A DNA stretch of 64,000 nt from Streptomyces brasiliensis (lineage in GTDB: Bacteria; Actinomycetota; Actinomycetes; Streptomycetales; Streptomycetaceae): positions 62,001 through 126,000 of the forward strand of contig NZ_BMQA01000011.1 in the NCBI RefSeq assembly GCF_014647875.1. The letters run 5' to 3'. The notes beneath the pieces were generated by a model. It did not search any database, was not told the origin of the DNA, and worked only from the letters and a program-made list of their open reading frames with translations. The position numbers and the translations under genes were made by a program. Shown here piece after piece: positions 38,450-46,835 of the stretch. Position 1 is the first letter of the stretch. Every line of letters begins with the position of its first letter.

Positions 38450-39046
38450 TCAGGCCTGCGCAGGCTCCTCGCCCTCGGTCTCCTCGCCCTCGACCGCTTC
38501 CTCGGCCTGCGCGGCCAGCACCTGCAGCACCACCGCGTCCTCCTCGACGGCCAGCGTCACACCGGCCGGCAGGACGATGTCCTTGGCGTGGACGGAGGCA
38601 CCGGCCGCCAGACCCTCGACGGACACCGTCACGGACTCGGGGATCTGCGTGGCCTCGGCCTCGACCGGCAGCGCGTTCAGGACGTGCTCCAGCAGGTTGC
38701 CGCCCGGCGCCAGCTCGCCCTCGGTGTGCACCGGGATCTCGACGTTGACCTTCTCGCCACGCTTGACCAGCAGCAGGTCGACGTGCTCCAGGAAGCCCTT
38801 GATCGGGTCGCGCTGCACGGACTTCGGGATCGCCAGCTCGTTCGTCTTGCCGTCGATGTCCAGCGAGATCAGGACGTTCGGCGTACGCAGCGCCAGCAGC
38901 AGCTCGTGGCCCGGGAGGGTCAGGTGCAGCGGGTCGGAACCGTGGCCGTACAGCACACCGGGAACCTTGTTCTCACGACGGACGCGGCGGGCGGCACCCT
39001 TGCCGAACTCGGTGCGCGTCTCGGCGGCGATCTTCACCTCGGACAT
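38450..39046 (-). CDS. rplY: 50S ribosomal protein L25 (Ctc-type, with TL5 C-terminal domain)
   Basis: 198 residues. N-terminal L25 domain binding 5S rRNA ([40 protein letters not shown]) and C-terminal beta-domain ([18 protein letters not shown]...). The tail is a run of Glu/Ala ([18 protein letters not shown]). ATG at 39046 has AGGAG 9 bases upstream. The order prs-rplY-pth on one strand is conserved in actinobacteria. Confidence 0.95.
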   Translation of the reverse strand: MSEVKIAAETRTEFGKGAARRVRRENKVPGVLYGHGSDPLHLTLPGHELLLALRTPNVLISLDIDGKTNELAIPKSVQRDPIKGFLEHVDLLLVKRGEKVNVEIPVHTEGELAPGGNLLEHVLNALPVEAEATQIPESVTVSVEGLAAGASVHAKDIVLPAGVTLAVEEDAVVLQVLAAQAEEAVEGEETEGEEPAQA

Positions 39047-39149
39047 ATTGATCACTCCTCGCAGAGGTAGATATGGACGTGGTCACCCGGCCACGAACGG
39101 CCTGCTACGAAGAGCGCGTCGATAACGGACCGCCACACCCGCGTGAAAC

Positions 39150-39209
39150 GGGTACGGCCTCCCTCGCCGAGCAACTCGAGAAGTCTACTCGGAGGGGGAG
39201 GCCGTACCC
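39150..39209 (-). terminator. Large hairpin between prs and rplY
   Basis: GGGTACGGCCTCCC (39150-39163) and GGGAGGCCGTACCC (39196-39209) form a perfect 14-base stem. The enclosed 32 bases can form their own small CCGAG/CTCGG helix. Confidence 0.8.
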
Positions 39210-39252
39210 AAAACGATCTCCAGGGGCGACCGGTGACCGCCCCGCCCGACGC

Positions 39253-40233
39253 CTACTGCTCGTCGAACAGACTCGTCACCGAACCGTCCTCGAACACCTC
39301 GCGCACCGCGCTCGCGATGGTCGGCGCGATCGACAGCACCGTCAGCTTGTCCAGGTCCCGGCCCAGCTCACCCGGCGTCGGCAGGGTGTTGGTGAACACG
39401 AACTCGCCCACCCGGGAGTTCTTCAGCCGGTCCGCCGCCGGACCCGACAGCACACCGTGCGTCGCCGTCACGATCACGTCCTCGGCCCCGTGCGCGAACA
39501 GTGCGTCCGCCGCCGCGCAGATCGTGCCACCCGTGTCGATCATGTCGTCGACCAGCACGCACACCCGGCCCTTGACCTCACCCACGACCTCGTGGACGGT
39601 CACCTGATTCGCCACGTCCTTGTCGCGCCGCTTGTGCACGATCGCCAGCGGAGCACCGAGCCGGTCGCACCAGCGGTCCGCCACCCGCACCCGCCCGGCG
39701 TCCGGGGACACCACGGTGAGCTTGTCACGGTCCACCTTGCCGCCCACGTAGTCCGCCAGCAGCGGCAGCGCGAACAGATGGTCCACCGGACCGTCGAAGA
39801 AGCCCTGGATCTGGTCCGTGTGCAGATCCACCGTCAGGATCCGGTCCGCACCCGCCGTCTTCATCAGGTCCGCGATCAGACGCGCCGAGATCGGTTCACG
39901 CCCCCGGTGCTTCTTGTCCTGCCGCGCGTAACCGTAGAACGGCACGATCACGGTGATGGACCGCGCCGAAGCACGCTTCAGCGCGTCGATCATGATCAAC
40001 TGCTCCATGATCCACTTGTTGATCGGAGCCGTGTGGCTCTGGATCAGGAAGCAGTCCGCACCACGCGCCGACTCCTGGTAACGGACGTAGATCTCACCGT
40101 TCGCGAAGTCGAAGGCCTTCGTCGGAACGACCCCGACACCCAACTGCTGGGCGACCTCCTCGGCAAGCTCGGGGTGGGCGCGGCCGGAGAAGAACATCAT
40201 CTTCTTCTCGCCGGTCGTCTTGATCCCGGTCAC
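39253..40233 (-). CDS. prs: Ribose-phosphate pyrophosphokinase (PRPP synthetase)
   Basis: 326 residues. Makes PRPP from ribose-5-phosphate and ATP for nucleotide, His and Trp synthesis. It shows MMFFSGRAHPELAEEVAQQL, GEIYVRYQESARG, the ATP/metal segment YARQDKKHRGREPISARL, VDLHTDQIQGFF and the PRPP loop VLVDDMIDTGGTI. The GTG at 40233 has GAGGAGA about 7 bases upstream. It lies 132 bases downstream of glmU on the same strand, the common glmU-prs pair. Confidence 0.96.
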   Translation of the reverse strand: MTGIKTTGEKKMMFFSGRAHPELAEEVAQQLGVGVVPTKAFDFANGEIYVRYQESARGADCFLIQSHTAPINKWIMEQLIMIDALKRASARSITVIVPFYGYARQDKKHRGREPISARLIADLMKTAGADRILTVDLHTDQIQGFFDGPVDHLFALPLLADYVGGKVDRDKLTVVSPDAGRVRVADRWCDRLGAPLAIVHKRRDKDVANQVTVHEVVGEVKGRVCVLVDDMIDTGGTICAAADALFAHGAEDVIVTATHGVLSGPAADRLKNSRVGEFVFTNTLPTPGELGRDLDKLTVLSIAPTIASAVREVFEDGSVTSLFDEQ

Positions 40234-40365
40234 AGCACTGTCTCCTCAGAGGTTCTCAGCCAACTGTCGAACGACGTCTCGGCTGGCCGCGAGAAGCCGT
40301 CTCAGCTGGTGGGGTGCGGATCTGCACCTATCACGGTACGCCGTGTTCGACGCGCCCGTTTCCGG

Positions 40366-41814
40366 TCAGTCCTCGCCCTCACCCTGCCGGGACGCCGCCT
40401 CCGCCGCCTTCGCGGCCGCGCTCCCCGGGCGCTTGCGAGCCACCCAACCCTCGATATTCCGCTGCTGACCACGGGCCACGGCCAGCGAACCGGGCGGTAC
40501 GTCCTTCGTGATCACAGACCCGGCAGCCGTGTACGCACCGTCCCCGACCGTGACAGGAGCCACAAACATGTTGTCCGAACCGGTACGGCAGTGAGACCCC
40601 ACCGTCGTGTGGTGCTTGTCCCGACCGTCGTAGTTCACGAACACGCTCGCCGCGCCGATGTTGGTGTACTCACCGATCGTCGCGTCACCCACGTACGACA
40701 GATGCGGAACCTTCGTCCCCTCACCGAGGGAGGCGTTCTTCGTCTCCACGTACGTACCCACCTTCGACTTCAGCCCCAGCCGCGTACCGGGCCGCAGATA
40801 CGCGTACGGCCCGACGGACGCCTGCGGACCCACGTGCGCGTGATCCGCGACCGTGTTGTCCACACGCGCGTCCGCGCCCACGTACGTGTCCGTCAGCCGG
40901 GTGTTCGGGCCGACCTCCGCGCCCCGGCCGATGTGCGTCGAGCCCTGCAACTGCGTGCCCGGGTGGACGACGGCGTCCGGCTCGAAAGAGACCGTGACGT
41001 CGACCCACGTGGTGGCCGGATCGACGATCGTGACGCCGGCGAGCATCGCGTCGGTCAGCAGCCGGTCGTTGAGGATCCGGCGGGCCTCCGCCAACTGCAC
41101 GCGGTTGTTGATCCCCGCGATCTCCCGGTGGTCACCCGCGACCGAAGCCCCCACCCGGTGCCCGGCCTCGCGCAGGAGCCCCAGCACGTCCGTCAGATAC
41201 TCCTCACCCTGGCTGTTGTCCGTCCGCACCTTCCCCAGCGCGTCGGCCAGCAACTGCCCGTCGAACGCGAACACCCCGGAATTGATCTCCCGGACAGCCC
41301 GCTGCGCGTCGGTGGCGTCCTTGTGCTCGACGATCGCGGTGACGGCACCGGTCGCGTCGTCCCGCACGATCCGCCCATAACCGGTCGCGTCCGGGACCTC
41401 GGCGGTCAGCACGGTCACCGCGTTGCCGTCGCCGACGTGCGTCGCGGCCAAGGCGTTCAGCGTCTCGCCGGTGAGCAGCGGAGTGTCCCCGCACACGACG
41501 ACCACGGTCCCCTCGACCGTGCCGCCCAGCTCCTCCAGCGCCATCCGTACAGCGTGCCCGGTGCCGTTCTGCTGCTCCTGCACGGCGGTCCGCGTGCCCG
41601 GGTCGATCTCACCGAGGTGCGCGGTGACGGCCTCACGGGCGTGCCCCACGACGACGACCAGGTTCTCGGGGGCCAACTCGCGTGCGGCGGCGAGCACATG
41701 GCCCACCAGGGAACGGCCACAGATCTCGTGCAGGACCTTCGGTGTGGCCGACTTCATACGGGTGCCCTCACCCGCTGCGAGAACGACGACGGCTGCCGGG
41801 CGAATGGCGCTCAC
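40366..41814 (-). CDS. glmU: Bifunctional GlmU: N-acetylglucosamine-1-P uridylyltransferase / glucosamine-1-P acetyltransferase
   Basis: 482 residues. The N-terminal nucleotidyltransferase begins [20 protein letters not shown] and includes [14 protein letters not shown]. The C-terminal left-handed beta-helix has hexapeptide repeats ([20 protein letters not shown]) and the acetyltransferase segment [15 protein letters not shown]-like [17 protein letters not shown]. Makes UDP-GlcNAc for peptidoglycan. GTG at 41814. Its upstream neighbour on the same strand is the tRNA-Gln, separated by a terminator. Confidence 0.96.
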   Translation of the reverse strand: MSAIRPAAVVVLAAGEGTRMKSATPKVLHEICGRSLVGHVLAAARELAPENLVVVVGHAREAVTAHLGEIDPGTRTAVQEQQNGTGHAVRMALEELGGTVEGTVVVVCGDTPLLTGETLNALAATHVGDGNAVTVLTAEVPDATGYGRIVRDDATGAVTAIVEHKDATDAQRAVREINSGVFAFDGQLLADALGKVRTDNSQGEEYLTDVLGLLREAGHRVGASVAGDHREIAGINNRVQLAEARRILNDRLLTDAMLAGVTIVDPATTWVDVTVSFEPDAVVHPGTQLQGSTHIGRGAEVGPNTRLTDTYVGADARVDNTVADHAHVGPQASVGPYAYLRPGTRLGLKSKVGTYVETKNASLGEGTKVPHLSYVGDATIGEYTNIGAASVFVNYDGRDKHHTTVGSHCRTGSDNMFVAPVTVGDGAYTAAGSVITKDVPPGSLAVARGQQRNIEGWVARKRPGSAAAKAAEAASRQGEGED

Positions 41815-41890
41815 GGGGTTGCCCTTCGGCTTTGGATGGGTGGGGGTGACATCCGCAGGATACCGGGGCGTTTCGTGGGGGACATGAGAG

Positions 41891-41920
41891 CGGGTCCTGA
41901 CCTTCGTAGGTCAGGACCCG
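41891..41920 (-). terminator. Terminator after tRNA-Gln
   Basis: CGGGTCCTGACC and GGTCAGGACCCG form a perfect 12-base stem with a 6-base loop (TTCGTA on the plus strand). It lies 9 bases from the tRNA 3' end and upstream of glmU. Confidence 0.88.
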
Positions 41921-41929
41921 AACTCAGCG

Positions 41930-42000
41930 CTCCCGGGGAAGGAATCGAACCCTCATTCAACGGACCAAAACCGTTTGTCCTGCCTTTAGACGACCCGGGA
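41930..42000 (-). tRNA. tRNA-Gln (anticodon TTG)
   Basis: Read on the minus strand: acceptor TCCCGGG pairs with CCCGGGA, anticodon stem AACGG/CCGTT with loop TTTTGGT placing TTG at positions 34-36, and T arm GAGGG-TTCGATT-CCTTC. Discriminator G; CCA is not encoded. The 5' end is 11 bases from the stop of the upstream HTH/LAGLIDADG-like gene, so its promoter must lie inside or before that gene. Confidence 0.95.
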
Positions 42001-42011
42001 TAGTTTGCGCA

Positions 42012-42896
42012 CTATGCCCGATTCCCTAGATCGGCTGTGCGCGCAGCCCCTACTATGCCGTACCAGGAGCCCTCGATGCGACGGTACAACTCGGCACCCT
42101 TCAGGACTTTGATGACCAAGCAACCCCGATAGGAATCGCCGACGTTCTTGCGGACGGTCTTGGGGTTGTGCTTCTTGAGGGTCGTCTTGTTGAACGTGGA
42201 GCGGTCGGCGCCGACGAGGTCGGCCCAGTACTGCTCGGCGCCCGCCACGTCCGCGGTCTCATGGATCATGACGCTGTAACGCAGGCGCTCCCGCTCGACT
42301 CCGAGGAGATCGAGCCAGGCCAGGAAGACCTGAATCATGCCGGGGTCGCTGTTCACGAATGTCACGTTCTCGCGGCGCTCGTACGGCTTGTCCTTGCTCC
42401 CCTCGGCCCAGTAGAGGCCCACGCCCACCAAGAACAGTTCCCGCGCCGAAAGCCGGCCGATCGCTTGCTTCGCGGCGTCCTTGGTCTGCTGACGTTCCTC
42501 CTCGCGGATGCGTAGCTTCGCCTCCCACCCCCGCTTTGCGATCGCCGCCGCTTCCTCATGGCTGCGCTTGCGCTCGGGCCTCGGTAGATCCCGAACCCAC
42601 AGCGAGATCGAGCTCTTCGAGCAGCCCAGTTCCACCTGGATCTGATCGTACGTGCAGCCCTGGAGCCGCAGCTCGCGCGCCCGGTACCTCAGGTAGTCCT
42701 TCGCGTTCGGGCGCTTCGTCCATTCTGGAGGCGGCTCGCCCTCCAGAAGCCGGTTGAGGATGTCGTTGTTGTCGACGTGCAGCCGGTCGCGGATCTGCCG
42801 TCGGCTGAGCCCGGCGCGCCGCAGCGCGACCGCCCGCTCCCGCAGTCCCCCGAAGTCGGCGTACTTGTACTTGCCACCTGAATGTTCCATGGGCAT
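42012..42896 (-). CDS. HTH plus LAGLIDADG-like domain protein beside tRNA-Gln
   Basis: 294 residues. Two HTH-like segments: LRERAVALRRAGLSRRQIRD (~15-45) and YRARELRLQGCTYDQIQVEL then GCSKSSISLWVRDLP (~70-105). A basic helix (~110-150) leads to a C-terminal domain with ELFLVGVGLYWAEGSK, VTFVNSDPGMIQVFLAWLDL and YRGCLVIKVLKGAELYRRIE followed by GSWYGIVGAA. The GLYWAEGSK and later IKV...LYRRIEGSWYGI parts look like the two halves of a LAGLIDADG-type fold, as in homing endonuclease derived proteins. Function unknown; the family call is from pattern recognition only. ATG at 42896 or 42890. Confidence 0.75.
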   Translation of the reverse strand: MPMEHSGGKYKYADFGGLRERAVALRRAGLSRRQIRDRLHVDNNDILNRLLEGEPPPEWTKRPNAKDYLRYRARELRLQGCTYDQIQVELGCSKSSISLWVRDLPRPERKRSHEEAAAIAKRGWEAKLRIREEERQQTKDAAKQAIGRLSARELFLVGVGLYWAEGSKDKPYERRENVTFVNSDPGMIQVFLAWLDLLGVERERLRYSVMIHETADVAGAEQYWADLVGADRSTFNKTTLKKHNPKTVRKNVGDSYRGCLVIKVLKGAELYRRIEGSWYGIVGAARTADLGNRA

Positions 42897-43057
42897 ACCG
42901 TCCGGCCGGAATGATCGGTTCCGTGGTCGAACGGTGTGCGATTCAGTAGTTCGAGGGGTATCGGTCGGTTTTGCTTCCGCATCGTCACGGAGTGTGGTGT
43001 GGGCAAGTAGGCGAAACTCACCGGAAAAGCGAGCCCTCGCGCCCGTAGGCTGGACGC

Positions 43058-44359
43058 ATGACCACTACGGGGGTAGACCACGCGACGGCCGTGAACGGGC
43101 CGTGGTGGTGGTCCAGGTGGCGCAGTGCCGTGCTCGACGCGAGTCTCGCGCTGGTGTCCGCGGTGGAGTGCGGCGCGGAGGGGATCCCGTTCGCGCGGGA
43201 CGCGGGGATTCCGGTGTCGGCGGGGATCGTGTTCGGTCTGCTGGCCGGTTCCGTGCTGTTGCTGCGCCGTAAGTGGCCGATCGCGGTCGTCCTGGTCGCG
43301 ATCGCGATCACTCCGGCCCAGATGGGCTTCCTGATGGGCATCGTCGGCCTGTACACGCTCGCCGCCGCCGAGCTGCCGCGCCGGGTCATCGGAGCGCTGG
43401 CCGGGATGTCGCTCGTCGGCACGATGATCGTGACCTTCGTGCGGGTCCGGCAGGACATGGCCCGGGGTGATCTGACCCTCGGCGACTGGTTCGTGCCCTT
43501 CGCCTCCATCACCACGTCGCTCGGCCTGACCGCTCCCCCTGTTCTTCTCGGGTTGTACGTGGGTGCCCGGCGCCGGCTGATGGAGAGTCTGCGCGAGCGG
43601 GCCGACAGTCTCGAGCGGGAGTTGCAGCTGCTCGCCGAGCGGGCGGAGGAGCGGGCGGAGTGGGCGCGCAACGAGGAGCGGACGCGGATCGCGCGGGAGA
43701 TGCACGACGTGGTTGCGCACCGGGTGAGCCTGATGGTGGTGCACGCCGCCGCGTTGCAGGCGGTGGCGCGCAAGGACCCCGAGAAGGCCGTGAAGAACGC
43801 GGTGCTGGTCGGTGACATGGGGCGGCAGGCGCTGACCGAGTTGCGGGAGATGCTCGGCGTGCTGCGGTCGGGGGAGGGTGCGGACCGGCGTGAGGCGTCG
43901 GTGCCGCTGGCCGCCGTGGGAGCGGCCGCCGCGGCCGCGGCCTCGCGGGCGGCCGAGGAGGAGGGGCCGTGTCTGTCCGAGCTGGATGAGCTGATCGGGC
44001 AGTCGGCCGCCACTGGGATGGTGGTGGATCTGTCGGTGGAGGGGGAGACGCGGTCGTACGCGGCCGAGATCGAGCAGACCACGTACCGCGTCGTCCAGGA
44101 GGCGCTGACGAACGTGCACAAGCATGCGGGGGGTGCCAAGACGCACGTGCGGCTCGCGCACCGGGTGTCGGAGATCGCGATGCAGGTGGAGAACGAGCCG
44201 CCGCCGGAGCCCGCGTCGGCGTACGCCGCACGGTTGCCGTCCGGTGGCAACGGTCTGCTCGGGATGCGGGAGCGGGTCGTGGCGCTGGGCGGCGTCTTCG
44301 TGTCGGGGCCGACGGATGCGGGGGGTTTTCGGGTGTCGGCGGTGATTCCGGCGGTGTGA
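43058..44359 (+). CDS. Sensor histidine kinase (HisKA_3/NarX-like), orphan
   Basis: 433 residues. Membrane part with about five helices (AGIVFGLLAGSVLLLRR, WPIAVVLVAIAITPAQMGFL, VIGALAGMSLVGTMIVTFV, LTAPPVLLGLYVGARR). Coiled coil, then the phosphoacceptor His216 in IAREMHDVVAHRVSLMVVHA. ATPase N-box VVQEALTNVHKHAGGAK and G-box LPSGGNGLLGMRERVVALGG. This kinase type pairs with LuxR/NarL regulators, yet none is adjacent; the nearest ones are at 22540 and 29466. ATG at 43058. Divergent from the LAGLIDADG-like gene and convergent with the SUKH-3 gene. Confidence 0.92.
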   Translation: MTTTGVDHATAVNGPWWWSRWRSAVLDASLALVSAVECGAEGIPFARDAGIPVSAGIVFGLLAGSVLLLRRKWPIAVVLVAIAITPAQMGFLMGIVGLYTLAAAELPRRVIGALAGMSLVGTMIVTFVRVRQDMARGDLTLGDWFVPFASITTSLGLTAPPVLLGLYVGARRRLMESLRERADSLERELQLLAERAEERAEWARNEERTRIAREMHDVVAHRVSLMVVHAAALQAVARKDPEKAVKNAVLVGDMGRQALTELREMLGVLRSGEGADRREASVPLAAVGAAAAAAASRAAEEEGPCLSELDELIGQSAATGMVVDLSVEGETRSYAAEIEQTTYRVVQEALTNVHKHAGGAKTHVRLAHRVSEIAMQVENEPPPEPASAYAARLPSGGNGLLGMRERVVALGGVFVSGPTDAGGFRVSAVIPAV

Positions 44360-44415
44360 CGGCCACCGCGTGCCGGGCCGCGCTTCGGCGTGCCGCCTGC
44401 GCCGGTGCGCGCGTG

Positions 44416-44910
44416 TCAGCCTGCCGTCAGTCGTACCGGCTCTATGCCCGCGACCAGTGCCGAGAGGGCGTGGTCGATGTCGGGGCCCAGGTACCAGTCG
44501 CCGGTGTGGTCGAGGGTGTAGACGCGGCCCTCGGTGTCGATGGCGAGCAGCGAGCGGGTGTCGGTCTCCTCGCCGAGGGGGCAGACCGCGGTGTCGAGGG
44601 CGCGGCCGAGGTCGCCGAGGGTGCGGGCGAGGTGGAGGCCGTGGAGGGGGTCGAGGTGGAGGGCGGCCGGGGCGATCTGGCGGCCGGGTCCGGCGGGCGC
44701 GATGTGCAGGCCGCCGAACTCGGCCCAGGCCTCGACGGCGGCGGGGAAGACGGCGTGCCGGTGTCCGGCGGGCGAGGTGTGGTCGCGCAGGGTGTCGGCC
44801 CAGAACTCTGCCTGTTTTATGTCCCAGCGCCCGGGTTGCCAGCCGGCGGCGCGCAGGGCGGCGTCGACGGGCACGGGAAAGCGTGTGGTCGAAGTGCGGT
44901 CGGCGTGCAT
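44416..44910 (-). CDS. SUKH-3 family immunity-type protein
   Basis: 164 residues. The SUKH-3 pattern is clear: VDAALRAAGWQPGRWDI, AEFWADTL, HAVFPAAVEAWAEFGGLHI, a C-terminal LAIDTEGRVYTLDHTGDWYL and GPDIDHALSALVAGIEPV. SUKH proteins are the usual antidotes of nuclease and deaminase toxins in polymorphic toxin systems. It lies 79 bases downstream of a YwqJ-like deaminase gene on the same strand, the toxin-then-immunity order. Whether it neutralises that deaminase is inferred. No signal peptide or membrane segment. Confidence 0.82.
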   Translation of the reverse strand: MHADRTSTTRFPVPVDAALRAAGWQPGRWDIKQAEFWADTLRDHTSPAGHRHAVFPAAVEAWAEFGGLHIAPAGPGRQIAPAALHLDPLHGLHLARTLGDLGRALDTAVCPLGEETDTRSLLAIDTEGRVYTLDHTGDWYLGPDIDHALSALVAGIEPVRLTAG

Positions 44911-44989
44911 CTGCCTTCGTTCGTCGAGTTCGTGGGGTCGGGCGCCCGGCGTCGCGGGCGTGGTGCCGCGCGCCGTACGCCTCGTCGGG

Positions 44990-45523
44990 TCAGTCGTCGG
45001 GCGTGGTGGGGTCGACGACGCGGACGCCGAAGTGGGCGCTGAGCGCGGCGCAGGCGCGGCAGGGCGCGGCGAAGCTGCCGTGCAGCGGGTCGCCGTCCTC
45101 GCGTATGCGGCGGGTGGTGAGCTTGGCCTGCTTGAGGACCTTGCGGGCCTCGCCGTTGGTCATGGGTTTGCGCGAGGCACGTTTGCTGCGGGTTGCGTCG
45201 GCGGCGGTGAGGTGGCGCGAGATGAGGATGGTCTCGGCGCAGCGGCCGGTGAAGCGGTCGCGCTGGGCGCTCGTGAGGGTGTCGAGGAAGTCCTGCACGA
45301 GGGGGTGGAGCGGCGGCGGGTGGTCGCCGCGGGCGGCGGTGCCGGTGAGGGTGGCACCGCGGACGGAGAGCGCGGCGGCCACGGTGGGCAGGATGCCGTC
45401 GCGGCGGTGGAGGAGGGCCGGCGGGTGGGGTGTCTCGGCGTGGCTCCAGCCGACGCGGGGGTCGCCGGAGGAGCCGTCTCTAGGGTCCGTATGCGGTCCC
45501 GTCTGCGTCGCTTTCATGGTCAT
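44990..45523 (-). CDS. YwqJ-like nucleic-acid deaminase (toxin-type)
   Basis: 177 residues. The zinc deaminase signature is complete: Cys95-Ala-Glu97 (RFTGRCAETILISRHL) and Pro154-Cys155-x-x-Cys158 (SFAAPCRACAAL). ALSVRGATLTGTAARGD at ~50-67 is the usual N-terminal strand of the YwqJ group. Such domains are best known as C-terminal warheads of secreted toxins; here the protein is short, has no secretion leader or PAAR/Rhs/LXG part, and is followed by a SUKH-3 gene. Three in-frame ATGs lie at 45526, 45523 and 45517 after GGGAGGGG; the middle one has the best spacing. The target nucleic acid is unknown. Confidence 0.78.
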   Translation of the reverse strand: MTMKATQTGPHTDPRDGSSGDPRVGWSHAETPHPPALLHRRDGILPTVAAALSVRGATLTGTAARGDHPPPLHPLVQDFLDTLTSAQRDRFTGRCAETILISRHLTAADATRSKRASRKPMTNGEARKVLKQAKLTTRRIREDGDPLHGSFAAPCRACAALSAHFGVRVVDPTTPDD

Positions 45524-45676
45524 CATCCCCTCCCGGGTGTCGCCCCGAAGAACTCAGAGTGCCAAATGCCGTGGCTGGTGCGGAAGCTGGGGCGGCGCGA
45601 CACGCCAGGGTTTGGGCAGGCAGTCACGGTGGGGTGACGGCAGGTCACGGTAGCGGAGGCCCCGCGACCGGTGCCC

Positions 45677-45706
45677 GGTGACCGGGGTACGTGTACCGCA
45701 TAGGCT
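45677..45706 (+). promoter_or_regulatory. Possible promoter for the WHH/SUKH gene pair
   Basis: GGTGAC (45677-45682) and TAGGCT (45701-45706) are 18 bases apart; TAGGCT is a common sigma-HrdB -10 form in Streptomyces, while the -35 is only fair. The whole 307-base divergent region 45524-45830 has no gene. Confidence 0.35.
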
Positions 45707-45830
45707 GTCGGCACCGTGATGCGCGCGGTCAACGCGTCGGTGACGTTGGAGAGACAGTCGAATACGGGGCGTACCGCACCATTGGCGGCGTGGTTTCGTC
45801 TCGTACAGAGTGCCGCAGGGGGCAACCGCC

Positions 45831-46829
45831 ATGACGACAGGTCGGCTCGGGCAACAAGCCGCGCCGCCGAACGCGGCCTACGCCGGGCAGGTCGTGCACT
45901 TCCCGGATCCGGTCCGGGCGGCACGTCACCCGAGAGGGGTACGTGTCGACGAGCGCGGGTATCCCGACTTCTCGCCCTATGCGCGTGCGGCGGCGGAGAT
46001 CGCCGATCCGCCGGAGGGCTTCGGTGTCGACGAGCTGCGGCTGACGGACTACGTGTCGGCGAACGCGGCGATGTCGGGGGCGGGGCACGAGTTGTGGGAC
46101 ACGGTGCCGTCGGTGGCGACGCCGCACGGCTGGACGTGGCATCACGTCGTGGGGTCGCGGCGTCTCGAGCTGGTTCCGGTCGAGGTGAAGGCGCTGCTGC
46201 GGCATCACGGCGGCGTGGCGACGGCGCGTGTCGACCAGGGCAAGCGGGGCACGCGGCCGTTGCAGGAGACGCGTCCGGCGCACTTCGGTCTGCCGAAGTC
46301 GGGTGTGGCGGTGACGGAACAGCAGGCTCTGGGCGTCGAGGAGGATCTGGGCTACCGGCTGCCGGGCGCGTACCGCTCCTTCCTGAAGGCGGCGGGCGGC
46401 TGCGCGCCGGTCGGTACGGCGCTGGACGCTCAGTTGGGGCTGCTGATCGACCAGCCGTTCTTCACGGTGCGTGACGAGGCGGCCGTCAACGATCTCGTGT
46501 ACGTGAACAAGTGCCTGCGCGACCATCTGACCAAGGACTACCTGGGTGTTGCCTTCGTGCAGGGCGGTCTGCTCGCGGTGAAGGTGAAGGGCGAGCGGCT
46601 GGGTTCGGTGTGGTTCTGTGCGTACGACGACGTGCGGGACGTGGATCCGTCGTGGTCGCCGGCCGAGCGTGTGGAGCGGTTGCTGCTGCCGTGCGGTGAG
46701 GACTTCGACACGTTCCTGTCGCGGCTCGCGGGCAGCCCGCCGGAGCTGGAGACGGTGGCGAACCTGATGGTGGACGGCGGCTTCGCGCGTGCGGTGCCGG
46801 TGTCGTCGGCCGCGGCTGCGGGGGAGTGA
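45831..46829 (+). CDS. WHH-type HNH/Endo VII nuclease domain fused to SUKH (SMI1/KNR4) domain
   Basis: 332 residues, no signal peptide. N-terminal half: GYPDFSPYARAAAEI, then LTDYVSANAAM and the nuclease core GWTWHHVVGSRRLELVPVEV with W103-H104-H105 and the distal H125-H126-G-G, matching the WHH group (conserved WHH, LVP and HxGG). Residues ~152-300 are a SUKH-1 domain (VEEDLGYRLPGAYRSFLKAA, GG..., LLLPCGEDFDTFLSRLAG). Toxin-type nuclease and immunity-type domain in one chain is unusual. ATG at 45831 with AGGGGG upstream. Six bases separate its stop from the next start, so the two genes are one operon. Confidence 0.82.
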   Translation: MTTGRLGQQAAPPNAAYAGQVVHFPDPVRAARHPRGVRVDERGYPDFSPYARAAAEIADPPEGFGVDELRLTDYVSANAAMSGAGHELWDTVPSVATPHGWTWHHVVGSRRLELVPVEVKALLRHHGGVATARVDQGKRGTRPLQETRPAHFGLPKSGVAVTEQQALGVEEDLGYRLPGAYRSFLKAAGGCAPVGTALDAQLGLLIDQPFFTVRDEAAVNDLVYVNKCLRDHLTKDYLGVAFVQGGLLAVKVKGERLGSVWFCAYDDVRDVDPSWSPAERVERLLLPCGEDFDTFLSRLAGSPPELETVANLMVDGGFARAVPVSSAAAAGE

Positions 46830-46835
46830 TTTTCG

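Noticed and set aside
41930-42896. Integrated element at tRNA-Gln
   Set aside because: No integrase, no duplicated tRNA 3' end and core genes on both sides; the LAGLIDADG-like gene alone is not enough to call an element.
44990-45523. Secreted toxin with delivery module
   Set aside because: No signal peptide, PAAR, Rhs, LXG or TcdB-like region precedes the deaminase; the upstream 307 bases are non-coding.
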